DNA of 64,000 nucleotides, taken from Mycolicibacterium sp. CR10. GTDB taxonomy: Bacteria > Actinomycetota > Actinomycetes > Mycobacteriales > Mycobacteriaceae. The notes below the pieces were generated by a model. It had not been told where the DNA came from, searched no databases, and worked only from the letters and a program-made list of their open reading frames with translations. Position 1 is the stretch's first letter. Every line of letters begins with the position of its first letter. The stretch is taken from assembly GCF_005222675.1 (NCBI RefSeq), contig NZ_STGE01000039.1, positions 1-64,000 on the forward strand, in the 5' to 3' direction. Both the position numbers and the translations under genes were made by a program. Below are positions 33,413 to 42,264 of the stretch, piece by piece.

Positions 33413-34421
33413 GCCTCGTACGGTCGTCATCACCGGGGCGGCCCGCGGTCTGGGGCTCGCCTCGGCCGTGCGTCTCTATCGGGAGGGCTGGCGCGTGGTT
33501 GCCGCGATGCGCACGCCGGACGCGGGGATGCCGCTGCTGCGTGAAGCGACAGGGGCCGGCGAGGACGACGACCGATTGCTAGGTGTCCAGCTCGACCTGA
33601 TGGACTCGGCGTCGATCGCGGCCGCAGCCAAGGTGATCGAAGACCGTGTGGGGGCGCCCTACGCGCTCGTGCACAATGCCGGGATCTCGGCGGCGGGCAT
33701 GGTGGAGGAAGCGGACATCGAGCTGTGGCAGCGCATGTTCGCCACCCACGTGATGGGCCCGGTGGCGCTGACCAAGGCGTTGCTTCCGTCGATGCGGGCC
33801 GCAGGGCGCGGCCGGATCGTGTTGGTCTGCAGCTCGGCGGGCGTGCGTGGGCAGCCGGGTACCGCGCCGTACTCGGCGAGCAAGGGTGCCATGGAGCGCT
33901 GGGGCGAATCGCTGGCGGAGGAGATCGCGCCGTTCGGCCTCGGGGTCACGACCTTGATCACCGGCACTTACGACACCGACATCATCACCGACGCCGGCAC
34001 CACCGACGACCGTGATTTCGCGGGCCCGTACGCCCGGTTGCACCAGACGATGAACAGCCGTGGCCGGTTCGCGATCAAGTTCGCCCGGCCACCCGAGCGG
34101 TTCACCGACGGCCTCGTGAAGGCACTGGCGGACACGGGAGCCTTCCGCCGCCAGGGGGTGGGCCGCGATGCGTCGATGTTGTTGGTATTTAACAGGATTC
34201 TGCCGTCCGCGGGAATGCACCACATGTCGCGACTGGTGCTGGGCATCCCGCGGCAAGGCGCGATGCGGGACGGGGCATGGCCGTTGACCACTGGCCAGAA
34301 GGCGATGGTGGCCGCCGCCAAGGTTCTACCCAAGCCGGTCATGGCACGTCTCGCCGACATGGCGATGCGCCGGGCCGCCGCCAAACAGGCCGCGCAGCAA
34401 GGAAGTGAGAGCAATGCCTGA
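33405..34421 (+). CDS. short-chain dehydrogenase/reductase
   Basis: 338 residues. TGAARGLGLASAVRLYREGWRVVAAMRT (NADP-leaning, Arg after the second strand), LVHNAGIS, catalytic CSSAGVRGQPGTAPYSASKGA. A C-terminal extension with hydrophobic and basic stretches (MARLADMAMRRAAAKQAAQQG) could be membrane associated. It overlaps both neighbours (AveC stop and aldehyde dehydrogenase start), so it is translated as part of the operon. Substrate unknown; it probably supplies or uses an alcohol/ketone for the dehydrogenase and P450s that follow. Confidence 0.85.
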   Translation: MAEPRTVVITGAARGLGLASAVRLYREGWRVVAAMRTPDAGMPLLREATGAGEDDDRLLGVQLDLMDSASIAAAAKVIEDRVGAPYALVHNAGISAAGMVEEADIELWQRMFATHVMGPVALTKALLPSMRAAGRGRIVLVCSSAGVRGQPGTAPYSASKGAMERWGESLAEEIAPFGLGVTTLITGTYDTDIITDAGTTDDRDFAGPYARLHQTMNSRGRFAIKFARPPERFTDGLVKALADTGAFRRQGVGRDASMLLVFNRILPSAGMHHMSRLVLGIPRQGAMRDGAWPLTTGQKAMVAAAKVLPKPVMARLADMAMRRAAAKQAAQQGSESNA

Positions 34422-35898
34422 GACACCGAACGCCGTGTACGAGTCGCGAATGCTGATCGACGGCAAGCTCGTCGACGGTGAGGCGGGCACCTTCACCAAC
34501 ATCAACCCCGCCAACGAGGACGTGCTCGGCGAGGTGTCTGACGCTTCGAAGGCCGACATGAACCGGGCCATCGATGCCGCGCGCCGCAGCTTCGACGAGA
34601 CGGATTGGTCGACCAACCACCAGCTGCGCAAGCGGTGTCTCCTACAGCTGCACGAGGCGATCGTGAGCGAGCAGGAGGAGCTGCGCGAGGAGCTGATCCG
34701 TGAGGTGGGCGCTCCGCGAGCAGTCACGTACGGTCCGCAGCTGGACGCTCCACTCGAAGACGGGCTCAAGTATCCGGCGCGGCTGATCGAAACCTTTCCG
34801 TGGGAAACCGATCTCGGCGACACCGTCGTGTCCGTCACCGGCGTCAACACCACCAGGAAGGTGTGGCACGAACCCGTCGGAGTGGTCGGCGCCATCACAC
34901 CGTGGAACTTCCCGTTCGAAGTCACCATCAACAAGCTCGCCCAGGCCCTGGCGACCGGAAACACCGTGGTGCTCAAGCCCGCACCCGACACACCCTTCAA
35001 CGCCACCCGGCTCGGCCGCCTCATCGCCGACAGCACCGATATCCCCGCCGGGGTCGTCAACATCGTGCCGGCGTCGGACCACTTCGTCGGTGAGGAGCTG
35101 ACGCTGTCGCCGAAAGTGGACATGATCTCGTTCACCGGCTCCACCACGGTCGGTAAGCGGATCATGGAGAAGGGCGCCGCGACCATGAAGCGGCTGTTTC
35201 TCGAACTCGGTGGCAAGTCGGCGACGATCGTGTTGGAGGACGCCGACTTCAACACCGCCTGCCTGATCGGCATCGGCCCGCTGATGCACGCCGGCCAGGG
35301 CTGTGCGGCGCCGACCCGGATGCTGCTTCCCCGGTCGCGGTATGACGAGGGTGTCGCAATCCTCAAGGCCATCTACGAGAACATCCCCGCCGCCGACCCG
35401 CAGGAACCCGGCACGCTGTGTGGTCCGGTCATCTCGGCCAAACAACAGTCCCGGATCCTCGGCTACATCAACAAGGGCGTCGACGAGGGCGCCACCCTGC
35501 TCGTGGGCACCACCGAGGCGCCGAAGCAGTTCGACAAGGGGTTCTGGGTCAATCCAACGCTTTTCATCGACGTCGACAACTCGATGACCATTGCTCAAGA
35601 GGAGATCTTCGGACCCGTGCTCGTGGTGATTCCCTACGACGACGAGGACGACGCGGTCCGGATCGCCAACGACAGTGTGTACGGGCTCGCAGGCAATGTG
35701 ATGTCGAGTTCGCTGGAGCGATCGCTGGCCGTCGCGCGCCGACTCCGCGCCGGGTTCATTGGGCTCAACGGCACCGCCGGCTACGGCGCGGACACGCCGT
35801 TCGGCGGCTACAAGGACAGCGGTGTCGGCCGTCAGAACGGCCTCGCAGGATTCCACCAGTACACCGAGATCAAGTCCGTGGCGTATCCGGCCCAATAG
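34414..35898 (+). CDS. aldehyde dehydrogenase family protein
   Basis: 494-residue NAD(P)-dependent aldehyde dehydrogenase. NAD-pocket ITPWNFPFEVTINKLAQAL, FTGSTTVGKRI, catalytic Glu in LELGGKSATIV, catalytic Cys in AGQGCAAPTR, and C-terminal PFGGYKDSGVGRQNG. GGAAGTGAGAG precedes ATG 34414, overlapping the SDR by 8 bases. In context it would oxidise an aldehyde made by the P450/SDR enzymes to an acid. Confidence 0.93.
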   Translation: MPETPNAVYESRMLIDGKLVDGEAGTFTNINPANEDVLGEVSDASKADMNRAIDAARRSFDETDWSTNHQLRKRCLLQLHEAIVSEQEELREELIREVGAPRAVTYGPQLDAPLEDGLKYPARLIETFPWETDLGDTVVSVTGVNTTRKVWHEPVGVVGAITPWNFPFEVTINKLAQALATGNTVVLKPAPDTPFNATRLGRLIADSTDIPAGVVNIVPASDHFVGEELTLSPKVDMISFTGSTTVGKRIMEKGAATMKRLFLELGGKSATIVLEDADFNTACLIGIGPLMHAGQGCAAPTRMLLPRSRYDEGVAILKAIYENIPAADPQEPGTLCGPVISAKQQSRILGYINKGVDEGATLLVGTTEAPKQFDKGFWVNPTLFIDVDNSMTIAQEEIFGPVLVVIPYDDEDDAVRIANDSVYGLAGNVMSSSLERSLAVARRLRAGFIGLNGTAGYGADTPFGGYKDSGVGRQNGLAGFHQYTEIKSVAYPAQ

Positions 35899-35922
35899 CT
35901 TTTATTCAGAAGGAGTTCAACG

Positions 35923-37149
35923 GTGGATCAGCTGTTTGATGACCTCGAGGATTTCGGGTCCTTCGACGACGCCGTGTCGGGAGACGTGCGGGACCCGTAC
36001 CCCGAGCTCGCCCGGCTGCGACGGGAGGAGCCGATCCAGCGGATCGACATGTCCGCGATGCCCGGACAGGCCGGTCTGCCGGTTTTCATCGTGTACCGCT
36101 ACGAGGACGCGCAGCAGATGCTGCGGGACAACCTGACGTTCTCGTCGTCAGGGGTCATCGCGGCATTCGGCCCGGTGCTCGGGGAGCGGGTGATGCTTGG
36201 CATGGATGAGCCGGTCCACGGCCGGCTGCGCGCGCTGGTGTCGAAGGCGTTCTCGCAGAAGGGCTTGGCGCGCTTTCAGGACGAACTGGTCTCCCGCGTC
36301 GGCAATGAGTTGATCGACGGGTTCGCGGCGGACGGTAGTGCCGACCTCGTGAAGCAGTTCACGTTCGATTACCCCAGCCGGATCATCGCAGGCCTGCTCG
36401 GTCTCCCCGAGGAGGACTACCCGCAGTTCCAGCGCTGGTCCATCTCGCTGCTGAGCTGGATCATGAACCCAGAGCGCGGCCTTGCCGCCGCGGCCGCGCT
36501 GTGTGAATACTTCGCGCCGATCCTCGAAGCGCGCCGAGCAGAGCCCAAGGACGACCTGATCAGCCTCCTCGCCGAGGCCGAGATCGACGGCGAGAAGCTC
36601 ACCGACGAGGAGATCTTCTCCTTCCTACGGCTGCTGCTGCCTGCCGGAGTGGAGACCACGTATCGTTCACTGGGGAACCTGCTGTTCGCATTGCTCACGG
36701 ACACAACGCAGTTGGATGCGGTCCGCGCCGACCGCACACTGATACCGCAGGCGATCGAGGAAGCGGTGCGGTGGAATCCGCCGCTTCTGACCATCACCCG
36801 CACCACCACCTGCGACACCGAACTCGGCGGAGTTCTGATTCCTGAGGGATGTTCGGTGCTCCCGATGCTCGGTTCGACGAATCGACAGGAAGATCGGTGG
36901 GACGACCCTGACGAGTTCAACATCTTCCGGACGCCCAAGGGCAACCTGGGCTGGGGCCACGGGGTACACGTGTGCCTGGGCATGCACCTGGCCCGCCTCG
37001 AAATGCGCACTGCCATCAACCTTCTGCTGGACAGACTGCCGAACCTGCGAATGGACCCCGACGGCGACGACCCGCACATCCGCGGGCAGGTGTTCCGCTC
37101 GCCGACCTCAATTCCCGTTCTGTTCGATTCCACGGGGGGCATCGAATGA
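35923..37149 (+). CDS. cytochrome P450 (1)
   Basis: 408-residue soluble bacterial P450. I-helix oxygen-activation motif LLLPAGVETTYRSLG, K-helix E-x-x-R in IEEAVRWNPP, haem ligand loop LGWGHGVHVCLGMHLAR with Cys. AAGGAG stands 8 bases before the GTG start at 35923. Its stop overlaps the ATG of P450 (2) (ATGA). Electron partners (ferredoxin/reductase) are not in the window. CYP family not assigned. Confidence 0.93.
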   Translation: MDQLFDDLEDFGSFDDAVSGDVRDPYPELARLRREEPIQRIDMSAMPGQAGLPVFIVYRYEDAQQMLRDNLTFSSSGVIAAFGPVLGERVMLGMDEPVHGRLRALVSKAFSQKGLARFQDELVSRVGNELIDGFAADGSADLVKQFTFDYPSRIIAGLLGLPEEDYPQFQRWSISLLSWIMNPERGLAAAAALCEYFAPILEARRAEPKDDLISLLAEAEIDGEKLTDEEIFSFLRLLLPAGVETTYRSLGNLLFALLTDTTQLDAVRADRTLIPQAIEEAVRWNPPLLTITRTTTCDTELGGVLIPEGCSVLPMLGSTNRQEDRWDDPDEFNIFRTPKGNLGWGHGVHVCLGMHLARLEMRTAINLLLDRLPNLRMDPDGDDPHIRGQVFRSPTSIPVLFDSTGGIE

Positions 37150-38414
37150 CCGACTTCGAGACCGTCGACTACTTCAGCGACGAGTCCCTGGTTCCCGATC
37201 CGTACCCGTACTTCGATCATCTTCGATCCAAATGCCCGGTAGCGCAGGCGACTCCGTTCGGGGTGTTGGCAGTCACCGGGTACGCCGAGGCGCTGTCGGT
37301 CTACAAGAACCCGGCCTTATCGTCGTGCAACTCGGTGGCCGGGCCGTTCTCGGGGATGCCGTTCGGTCCCGGGGAGAGCGACGATGTGACGGAGTTGATC
37401 GAGCAACACCGTGCCGCGGTGCCGATGGCCGAGCACATCACCTCCCAGGACCCGCCGCTGCACACCCGCACCAGAGGACTGTTGAGCCGGCTGATCACCC
37501 CCAAGCGCCTCAAGGAGAACGAGGACTTCATGTGGCGGCTGGCCGACGAACAGCTCGACACCTTCATCGATCGCGGCTGCAGCGAGTTCCTCACCGACTA
37601 CGCAAAGCCGTTCTCGCTATTGGTGATCGCTGACCTGCTCGGCGTGCCCGCGGAGGATCACGAGGAATTCAAAGCTGTGTTCGCGGGAGAGACGGTGGGC
37701 GAGCTCGGCAAGGAGACGCCGACCACACACAACCCGCTGCAGTGGCTCAACGACAAGTTCTACGCCTACATCGAGGGCCGTCGGCGCGAGCCGCGCGAGG
37801 ATGTGCTGACCGAGCTCGCGCTGGCCAAACACGAGGACGGCTCGACGCCGGACATCGAGGACGTGATGAACCTGTCGACGTTCCTGTTCGCGGCGGGCAC
37901 TGAGACGACGACGAAGCTGGTGAGCTCCGCGGTGCGATTCATCGGCGACAACCCGGGCTTCGAAATGATGCTGCGGCAGGACCGCAGCACGATCCCGGCG
38001 TTCCTGGAGGAGACGCTGCGGCTGGAAAGCCCGGTCAAGTCGCACTTCCGGATGGCGCGAATGTCGACGAAGATCGGTGACGTCGATGTCCCGGCAGGTA
38101 CGACCGTCATGGTGCTGCCCGGTGCGTGCAACCGTGACGAGCGGAAGTTTGCCGACCCGAACGAGTTCCAGCCCGAGCGGCAGAACGTACGCGAGCAGAT
38201 CGCCTTCATCCGGGGTGCGCACTCGTGCCCCGGAGCGCCGCTGGCCCGCGCCGAGGGCCGGATCTCACTGGAGAGAATTCTCGATCGCATGAAGGACATC
38301 ACGATCTCGGAGGACCATCACGGTCCCGCCGGTCGCCGTCGGTTCGACTACGAGCCGACCTTCATCATGCGGGGACTGAGCGAGTTGCACATCACGTTCA
38401 CGCCGGTCGGCTGA
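37146..38414 (+). CDS. cytochrome P450 (2)
   Basis: 422 residues. I-helix LFAAGTETTTKLV, E-x-x-R in EETLRLESP, haem loop IRGAHSCPGAPLAR. Clearly different in sequence from P450 (1), so not a recent duplication. Start at ATG 37146 is coupled to the upstream gene; the longer frame from 36972 lies inside P450 (1). Expected role: hydroxylation of a hydrophobic substrate in the same pathway. Confidence 0.93.
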   Translation: MTDFETVDYFSDESLVPDPYPYFDHLRSKCPVAQATPFGVLAVTGYAEALSVYKNPALSSCNSVAGPFSGMPFGPGESDDVTELIEQHRAAVPMAEHITSQDPPLHTRTRGLLSRLITPKRLKENEDFMWRLADEQLDTFIDRGCSEFLTDYAKPFSLLVIADLLGVPAEDHEEFKAVFAGETVGELGKETPTTHNPLQWLNDKFYAYIEGRRREPREDVLTELALAKHEDGSTPDIEDVMNLSTFLFAAGTETTTKLVSSAVRFIGDNPGFEMMLRQDRSTIPAFLEETLRLESPVKSHFRMARMSTKIGDVDVPAGTTVMVLPGACNRDERKFADPNEFQPERQNVREQIAFIRGAHSCPGAPLARAEGRISLERILDRMKDITISEDHHGPAGRRRFDYEPTFIMRGLSELHITFTPVG

Positions 38415-38448
38415 CGCGGCGATCGACCACTGGATCGAAGGGAAAGCG

Positions 38449-39327
38449 ATGACCGGAAAGCTCGAGGGCAAGGTCGCCTTCATCACCGGCGCGGCGCGGG
38501 GGCAGGGCCGGGCCCATGCGATCGCAATGGCCAGGGAGGGTGCCGACATCATCGCCGTCGACATCTGTCGCGACATCCCCACGAACCCATACCCGTTGGC
38601 GACACCCGACGACCTTGCCGAGACGGAGCGTTCGGTCAAAGAGACCGGCCGCCGGGTGCTGGCCAGGGTCGCCGACGTCCGGGAGCGCCACGAGCTGCGC
38701 GACGCTGTCGAGGCCGGAGTGGCCGATTTCGGCAAGATCGACATCGTCGTCGCCAACGCGGGCATCCTGCCGATGGCCATGGGCAATCCGGATCCGATGG
38801 GATTCGTCGACGCCACGGACGTCGACCTCGTCGGGGTGATGAACACTGTCGCAGTGGCGATCCCGCATCTGCCGGACGGTGCGTCGATCATCGTCACCGG
38901 GTCGACCGCCGGCATGATCCGCGGCACCACCACCAGCCCCGACATGGGACCCGGCGGTTCGGGCTACGGCTTCAGCAAGCGGATCGTGATGGAGTACGTC
39001 GACGAGATGTGTCTGCACCTGGCGCCGCGGATGATTCGCGTGAACGCCATCCACCCGACGAACTGCAACACCCATCTGCTGCAGAACGAAGGCATGTACG
39101 GGGTGTTCCGGCCCGATCTCAAGGCCGAGGGCAAGACACCGACCCGCGAGGACGCCGAGCCACTGTTCTCGCTGTTCCAGGCGATGCCGATCCCGTACGT
39201 CGAGCCGGAGGACATGGCGAACCTCGGAGTATTTCTCGCCAGCGAGGACAGCCGTTACATCACTGGGCAGCACATCCGCGTCGACGCCGGGTCACTTCTC
39301 AAGTGGCCCAACGGACCCGGGGGCTAG
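38449..39327 (+). CDS. mycofactocin-type SDR oxidoreductase
   Basis: 292 residues. ITGAARGQGRAHAIAMAREGADIIAVDIC matches the TIGR03971-like SDR subfamily whose members carry bound NAD and pass electrons to mycofactocin. VVANAGILPM, catalytic GSTAGMI... and YGFSKRIVMEY follow, then INAIHPTNCNTHLLQNEGMY, also typical of the subfamily. GAAGGGAAAGCG precedes ATG 38449. Last rightward gene of the 31-39 kb operon; mycofactocin-linked SDRs generally oxidise alcohols. Confidence 0.85.
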   Translation: MTGKLEGKVAFITGAARGQGRAHAIAMAREGADIIAVDICRDIPTNPYPLATPDDLAETERSVKETGRRVLARVADVRERHELRDAVEAGVADFGKIDIVVANAGILPMAMGNPDPMGFVDATDVDLVGVMNTVAVAIPHLPDGASIIVTGSTAGMIRGTTTSPDMGPGGSGYGFSKRIVMEYVDEMCLHLAPRMIRVNAIHPTNCNTHLLQNEGMYGVFRPDLKAEGKTPTREDAEPLFSLFQAMPIPYVEPEDMANLGVFLASEDSRYITGQHIRVDAGSLLKWPNGPGG

Positions 39328-39330
39328 GGG

Positions 39331-39990
39331 TCAGTCCGGACGGTGCAGGAAACCGTGGAGTATCGCCTGCACGAGTTCGTCGACGATCGCCTCCCGCGAC
39401 GGTGGGCTGTTGCCGAAGAAGGTGGACCGCAGTGCCACCATGCCGACAATCATCGCCACGGTCGAATGCGCGGGAAGATCCGGTTGGGCCGACCGCAGTC
39501 CACGCAGGCTCATACCCTCGGCGCTGATCTGGCCGAGCACGCTCAGTGCCCGCCGGATGTCGGCGATGCCCGCGGCCTCGATGTCCTCCTCACTCAGCCC
39601 GTCGGCAGCGACGAGCGTGAGCAGCAGGCCCTGGTGCTCAACGAGAACGTCGTAGAGCTGCCCGACGAACTGTCGCGAGAGCTCCTCCTCGTCGGTCTCC
39701 TCAGGGACGACGGCCTGCCAGGTGGTACGGAACTCGTCGAGGAAACTCGTGAAAGGCGTGACGAGGGCCTCCCGGAAAAGCCCGGCCTTTGAGCCGAAGT
39801 GGCGGAACAGCAGGTACTCGCTCACCCCTGCCGCCTCGGCGATCTCCCGGGTGGTGGTGCTGCGGTAGTCACGGCGGGCGAACAGGTCCCGGGCGGCGTC
39901 GAGCAGCATTCGTCGCGCCTCGCCGCGTGGTCGACGGGAGGGCTGGGTCTGGCCTCCGGTCGCCTTGATCGACGAATTTCCCTGGGGCAC
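39331..39990 (-). CDS. TetR family transcriptional regulator
   Basis: 219 residues, normal TetR length. HTH at about residues 45-75 (TTTREIAEAAGVSEYLLFRHFGSKAGLF) after a basic lead (SRRPRGEARRML). GTG start at 39990. It is convergent with the SDR (stops 3 bases apart) and divergent from the small membrane-peptide gene; a perfect 18-bp palindrome lies between the two starts and is its likely operator. Confidence 0.9.
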   Translation of the reverse strand: MPQGNSSIKATGGQTQPSRRPRGEARRMLLDAARDLFARRDYRSTTTREIAEAAGVSEYLLFRHFGSKAGLFREALVTPFTSFLDEFRTTWQAVVPEETDEEELSRQFVGQLYDVLVEHQGLLLTLVAADGLSEEDIEAAGIADIRRALSVLGQISAEGMSLRGLRSAQPDLPAHSTVAMIVGMVALRSTFFGNSPPSREAIVDELVQAILHGFLHRPD

Positions 39991-40028
39991 GGGAACTCAC
40001 GATAGCCGTTCTCTTGACCCACGCACGG

Positions 40029-40046
40029 TAATAGTGTCCACTATTA
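40029..40046. promoter_or_regulatory. perfect 18-bp palindrome, likely TetR operator
   Basis: TAATAGTG / CACTATTA, 8-bp arms with a 2-base centre. It lies 39 bases before the tetR start and 21 bases before the 38-codon gene, so it can control both directions. An AT-rich palindrome this long is unlikely by chance in this GC-rich DNA. Confidence 0.75.
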
Positions 40047-40066
40047 AAACGGAGAGGGAGGTGGCC

Positions 40067-40183
40067 ATGGGCGCTGTCATCATGCTCGGCACACTGTTCG
40101 GCTTGATCGTGCTGATCTTCGGGCTGGTCATGTACTTCGACCCAGAAGCCCGTGGGAGTGCCAGCAGCGAGAGCAACCAGTGA
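40067..40183 (+). CDS. 38-residue single-pass membrane peptide
   Basis: MGAVIMLGTLFGLIVLIFG... then YFDPEARGSASSESNQ: one hydrophobic helix (residues 3-22) and a short polar tail. GGGAGG at 40056-40061 gives good spacing to ATG 40067; a GTG at 40061 is an alternative. It follows the TetR operator and lies 25 bases before the second AveC-family gene. It may be a small subunit or stabiliser of that membrane protein (inference). Confidence 0.65.
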   Translation: MGAVIMLGTLFGLIVLIFGLVMYFDPEARGSASSESNQ

Positions 40184-40208
40184 GCGCTCGCGCGAAGATC
40201 AGAAACCG

Positions 40209-40994
40209 ATGAACACCGAACTGACGCCGCTTCTGACGGCGTCCGTGATCTTCGGCTGGGGCAGTGGCATCGTGTTCATCGTCGCCGGTGTGTACCTCAG
40301 CATCAGGCGCGGCCGTCTGCATCCACTTCTGCTGCTGTGCATCTCGGCGATGTCGTTCTCGTGGATCGAAGCGCCCTACGACTGGGCGATGTATGCGCAG
40401 TTCCCGCCCGCGCTGCCCCGCATGCCGTCGTGGTGGCCGTTGAACATGACTTGGGGAGGGCTGCCGTCCTCTGTTCCGGTGGGCTACATCGGCTACTTCT
40501 GCCTCCCTGCCGTGATCGGCGCCACGCTCGGGCGACGGCTGATCAAGCGATTCGGGTGGCGCAGACCGCAGACCCTGCTGATCGTCGGGCTGATCGTCGG
40601 CTTCTGCTGGGCCCTGATCTTCAACGCCGGTCTGGGCGCCCGTCTCGGGGTCTTCCACTACGCCTACGTGATTCCTGGGCTAGGTCTTTTCGAGGGGACC
40701 CTGCACCAGTACCCGATCTACGACGCGATCGCGATGGGCATCCAGATGATGGTCTTCACCTACCTGCTGGGACGCACCGACGGTGAAGGCCGCAATGTCA
40801 TCGAGGTGTGGTCGGACAAGGTGTCGAGCACCAAGCTGCAATCGGCCGTGCTGTCCATCGCCGCAGTGGTCGTGATCGGCAATCTGCTCTACGGCGCGGT
40901 GTTCGCGCCTCACCTCGCAACGAAGCTGGGTGGCTATGTGACCTCGGGGCCGACCGGGCAGCTGTTCCCCGGCGTACCGAATCAACCCAGATAG
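40209..40994 (+). CDS. AveC-family-like membrane protein (copy 2)
   Basis: 261 residues, about six hydrophobic helices. ISAMSFSWIEAPYDWAMYAQFPPALP and WWPLNMTWGGLPSSVPVGYIGYFCLPA resemble copy 1 (WQDPIMNWSPYAVYNP..., followed by a WP pair); both end with a large hydrophobic core and a short loop. It is shorter than copy 1, lacking the N-terminal part. Start at ATG 40209. Followed 8 bases on by a P450 gene. Confidence 0.65.
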   Translation: MNTELTPLLTASVIFGWGSGIVFIVAGVYLSIRRGRLHPLLLLCISAMSFSWIEAPYDWAMYAQFPPALPRMPSWWPLNMTWGGLPSSVPVGYIGYFCLPAVIGATLGRRLIKRFGWRRPQTLLIVGLIVGFCWALIFNAGLGARLGVFHYAYVIPGLGLFEGTLHQYPIYDAIAMGIQMMVFTYLLGRTDGEGRNVIEVWSDKVSSTKLQSAVLSIAAVVVIGNLLYGAVFAPHLATKLGGYVTSGPTGQLFPGVPNQPR

Positions 40995-41002
40995 GCGATC
41001 CG

Positions 41003-42208
41003 GTGGCGATAGATTCCAGTGTCGAGTTGTATTACGACCCGTTCGACCACGCGATCGACGATGACCCGTATTTGGTCTGGCAACGCATGCGGCAAGAAGC
41101 TCCGCTGTACTACAACGATAAGTACAACTTCTACGCGTTGAGCCGCTACAGCGATGTCGCACAGGCTCTTCCGGACTGGCAGACGTACCGTTCGGGCCAT
41201 GGCACCACGGCCGACATCCTGTTCGCCGGCATCGAGGTGCCACCCGGCATCCTGCTGTTCGAGGATCCACCGATTCACGACCTGCACCGGCGCCTCTTAT
41301 CGAAGGTCTTCACGCCGCGCCGGATGGTCGCCGTCGAGGATCTGGTACGTGAGTTCTGTTCGAGTGCACTGGATCCCCTCCGCGACGCCGACGGCTTCGA
41401 CTTCGTCGCCGATCTCGGGGCGTTCATGCCGATGCGCACCATCGGCTACCTGCTGGGCATCCCCGAGGAAGGACAACAGCAGATCCGCGATCTCAACGAC
41501 ACCCTCATCACCGTCGACGCCGACCAGGGCGGGTCCGGCGACATCAGCCCGACCGTCTTCGCGCAGTCGATCGCGATGTTCGCCGACTACATCGAGTGGC
41601 GGTCGTCGCATCCCTCCGACGACCTGATGACAGAACTGCTCAACGCCGAGGTGGAGGAGCAGGATGGGACTCGCCGTCCGCTGGAACGCAACGAAGTTCT
41701 CGCCTATACCGCGATGATCGCCGGCGCCGGCAACGAAACCACCGCCCGACTCATCGGTTTCATGGGCGAGCAGCTCGCGCTGCACCCCGACCAACGACAC
41801 GAACTCGCGGCGGATCCATCCCTGATCCCGTCAGCGGTGGAGGAGACGTTGCGGTACGAGGCCCCGTCACCGGTGCAGGCGCGCTATGTGGCGCGCGACG
41901 TCGAACTCTACGGGCACACCGTGAGCGAGGGGTCCTACATGTTGTTGCTGAACGGTTCCGCCAATCGGGACGAGTCCCATTTCCCCGACCCGGACCGATA
42001 CGACATCCACCGCACGGGCGGGCACCTGAGTTTCGGTCAGGGACTGCACTTCTGCCTCGGCTCGGCACTCGCGCGGCTCGAGGCGCGGGTGGCCTTCGAA
42101 GAGGTCCTCAAGCGCTGGACGGACTGGGATGTTGACTACGGCAACGCGAACAGGGCGCGGACCTCCAGCGTGCGTGGCTGGGCACGGTTGCCGGTCACGA
42201 CGGGTTGA
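41003..42208 (+). CDS. cytochrome P450 (3)
   Basis: 401 residues. I-helix IAGAGNETTARLIG (AGNETT, a variant seen in mycobacterial lipid/sterol P450s), E-x-x-R in EETLRYEAP, haem loop LSFGQGLHFCLGSALAR. GTG 41003 gives the family start (VAIDSSVELYYDPFD); the open frame upstream overlaps AveC copy 2. With AveC copy 2 and the membrane peptide it forms a unit under the second TetR. Confidence 0.92.
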   Translation: MAIDSSVELYYDPFDHAIDDDPYLVWQRMRQEAPLYYNDKYNFYALSRYSDVAQALPDWQTYRSGHGTTADILFAGIEVPPGILLFEDPPIHDLHRRLLSKVFTPRRMVAVEDLVREFCSSALDPLRDADGFDFVADLGAFMPMRTIGYLLGIPEEGQQQIRDLNDTLITVDADQGGSGDISPTVFAQSIAMFADYIEWRSSHPSDDLMTELLNAEVEEQDGTRRPLERNEVLAYTAMIAGAGNETTARLIGFMGEQLALHPDQRHELAADPSLIPSAVEETLRYEAPSPVQARYVARDVELYGHTVSEGSYMLLLNGSANRDESHFPDPDRYDIHRTGGHLSFGQGLHFCLGSALARLEARVAFEEVLKRWTDWDVDYGNANRARTSSVRGWARLPVTTG

Positions 42209-42264
42209 CAGGCCGGAAGGGGGCGAAGGTCCCCGGCCCTTGCGCGTGCTGACACACTGGATCT

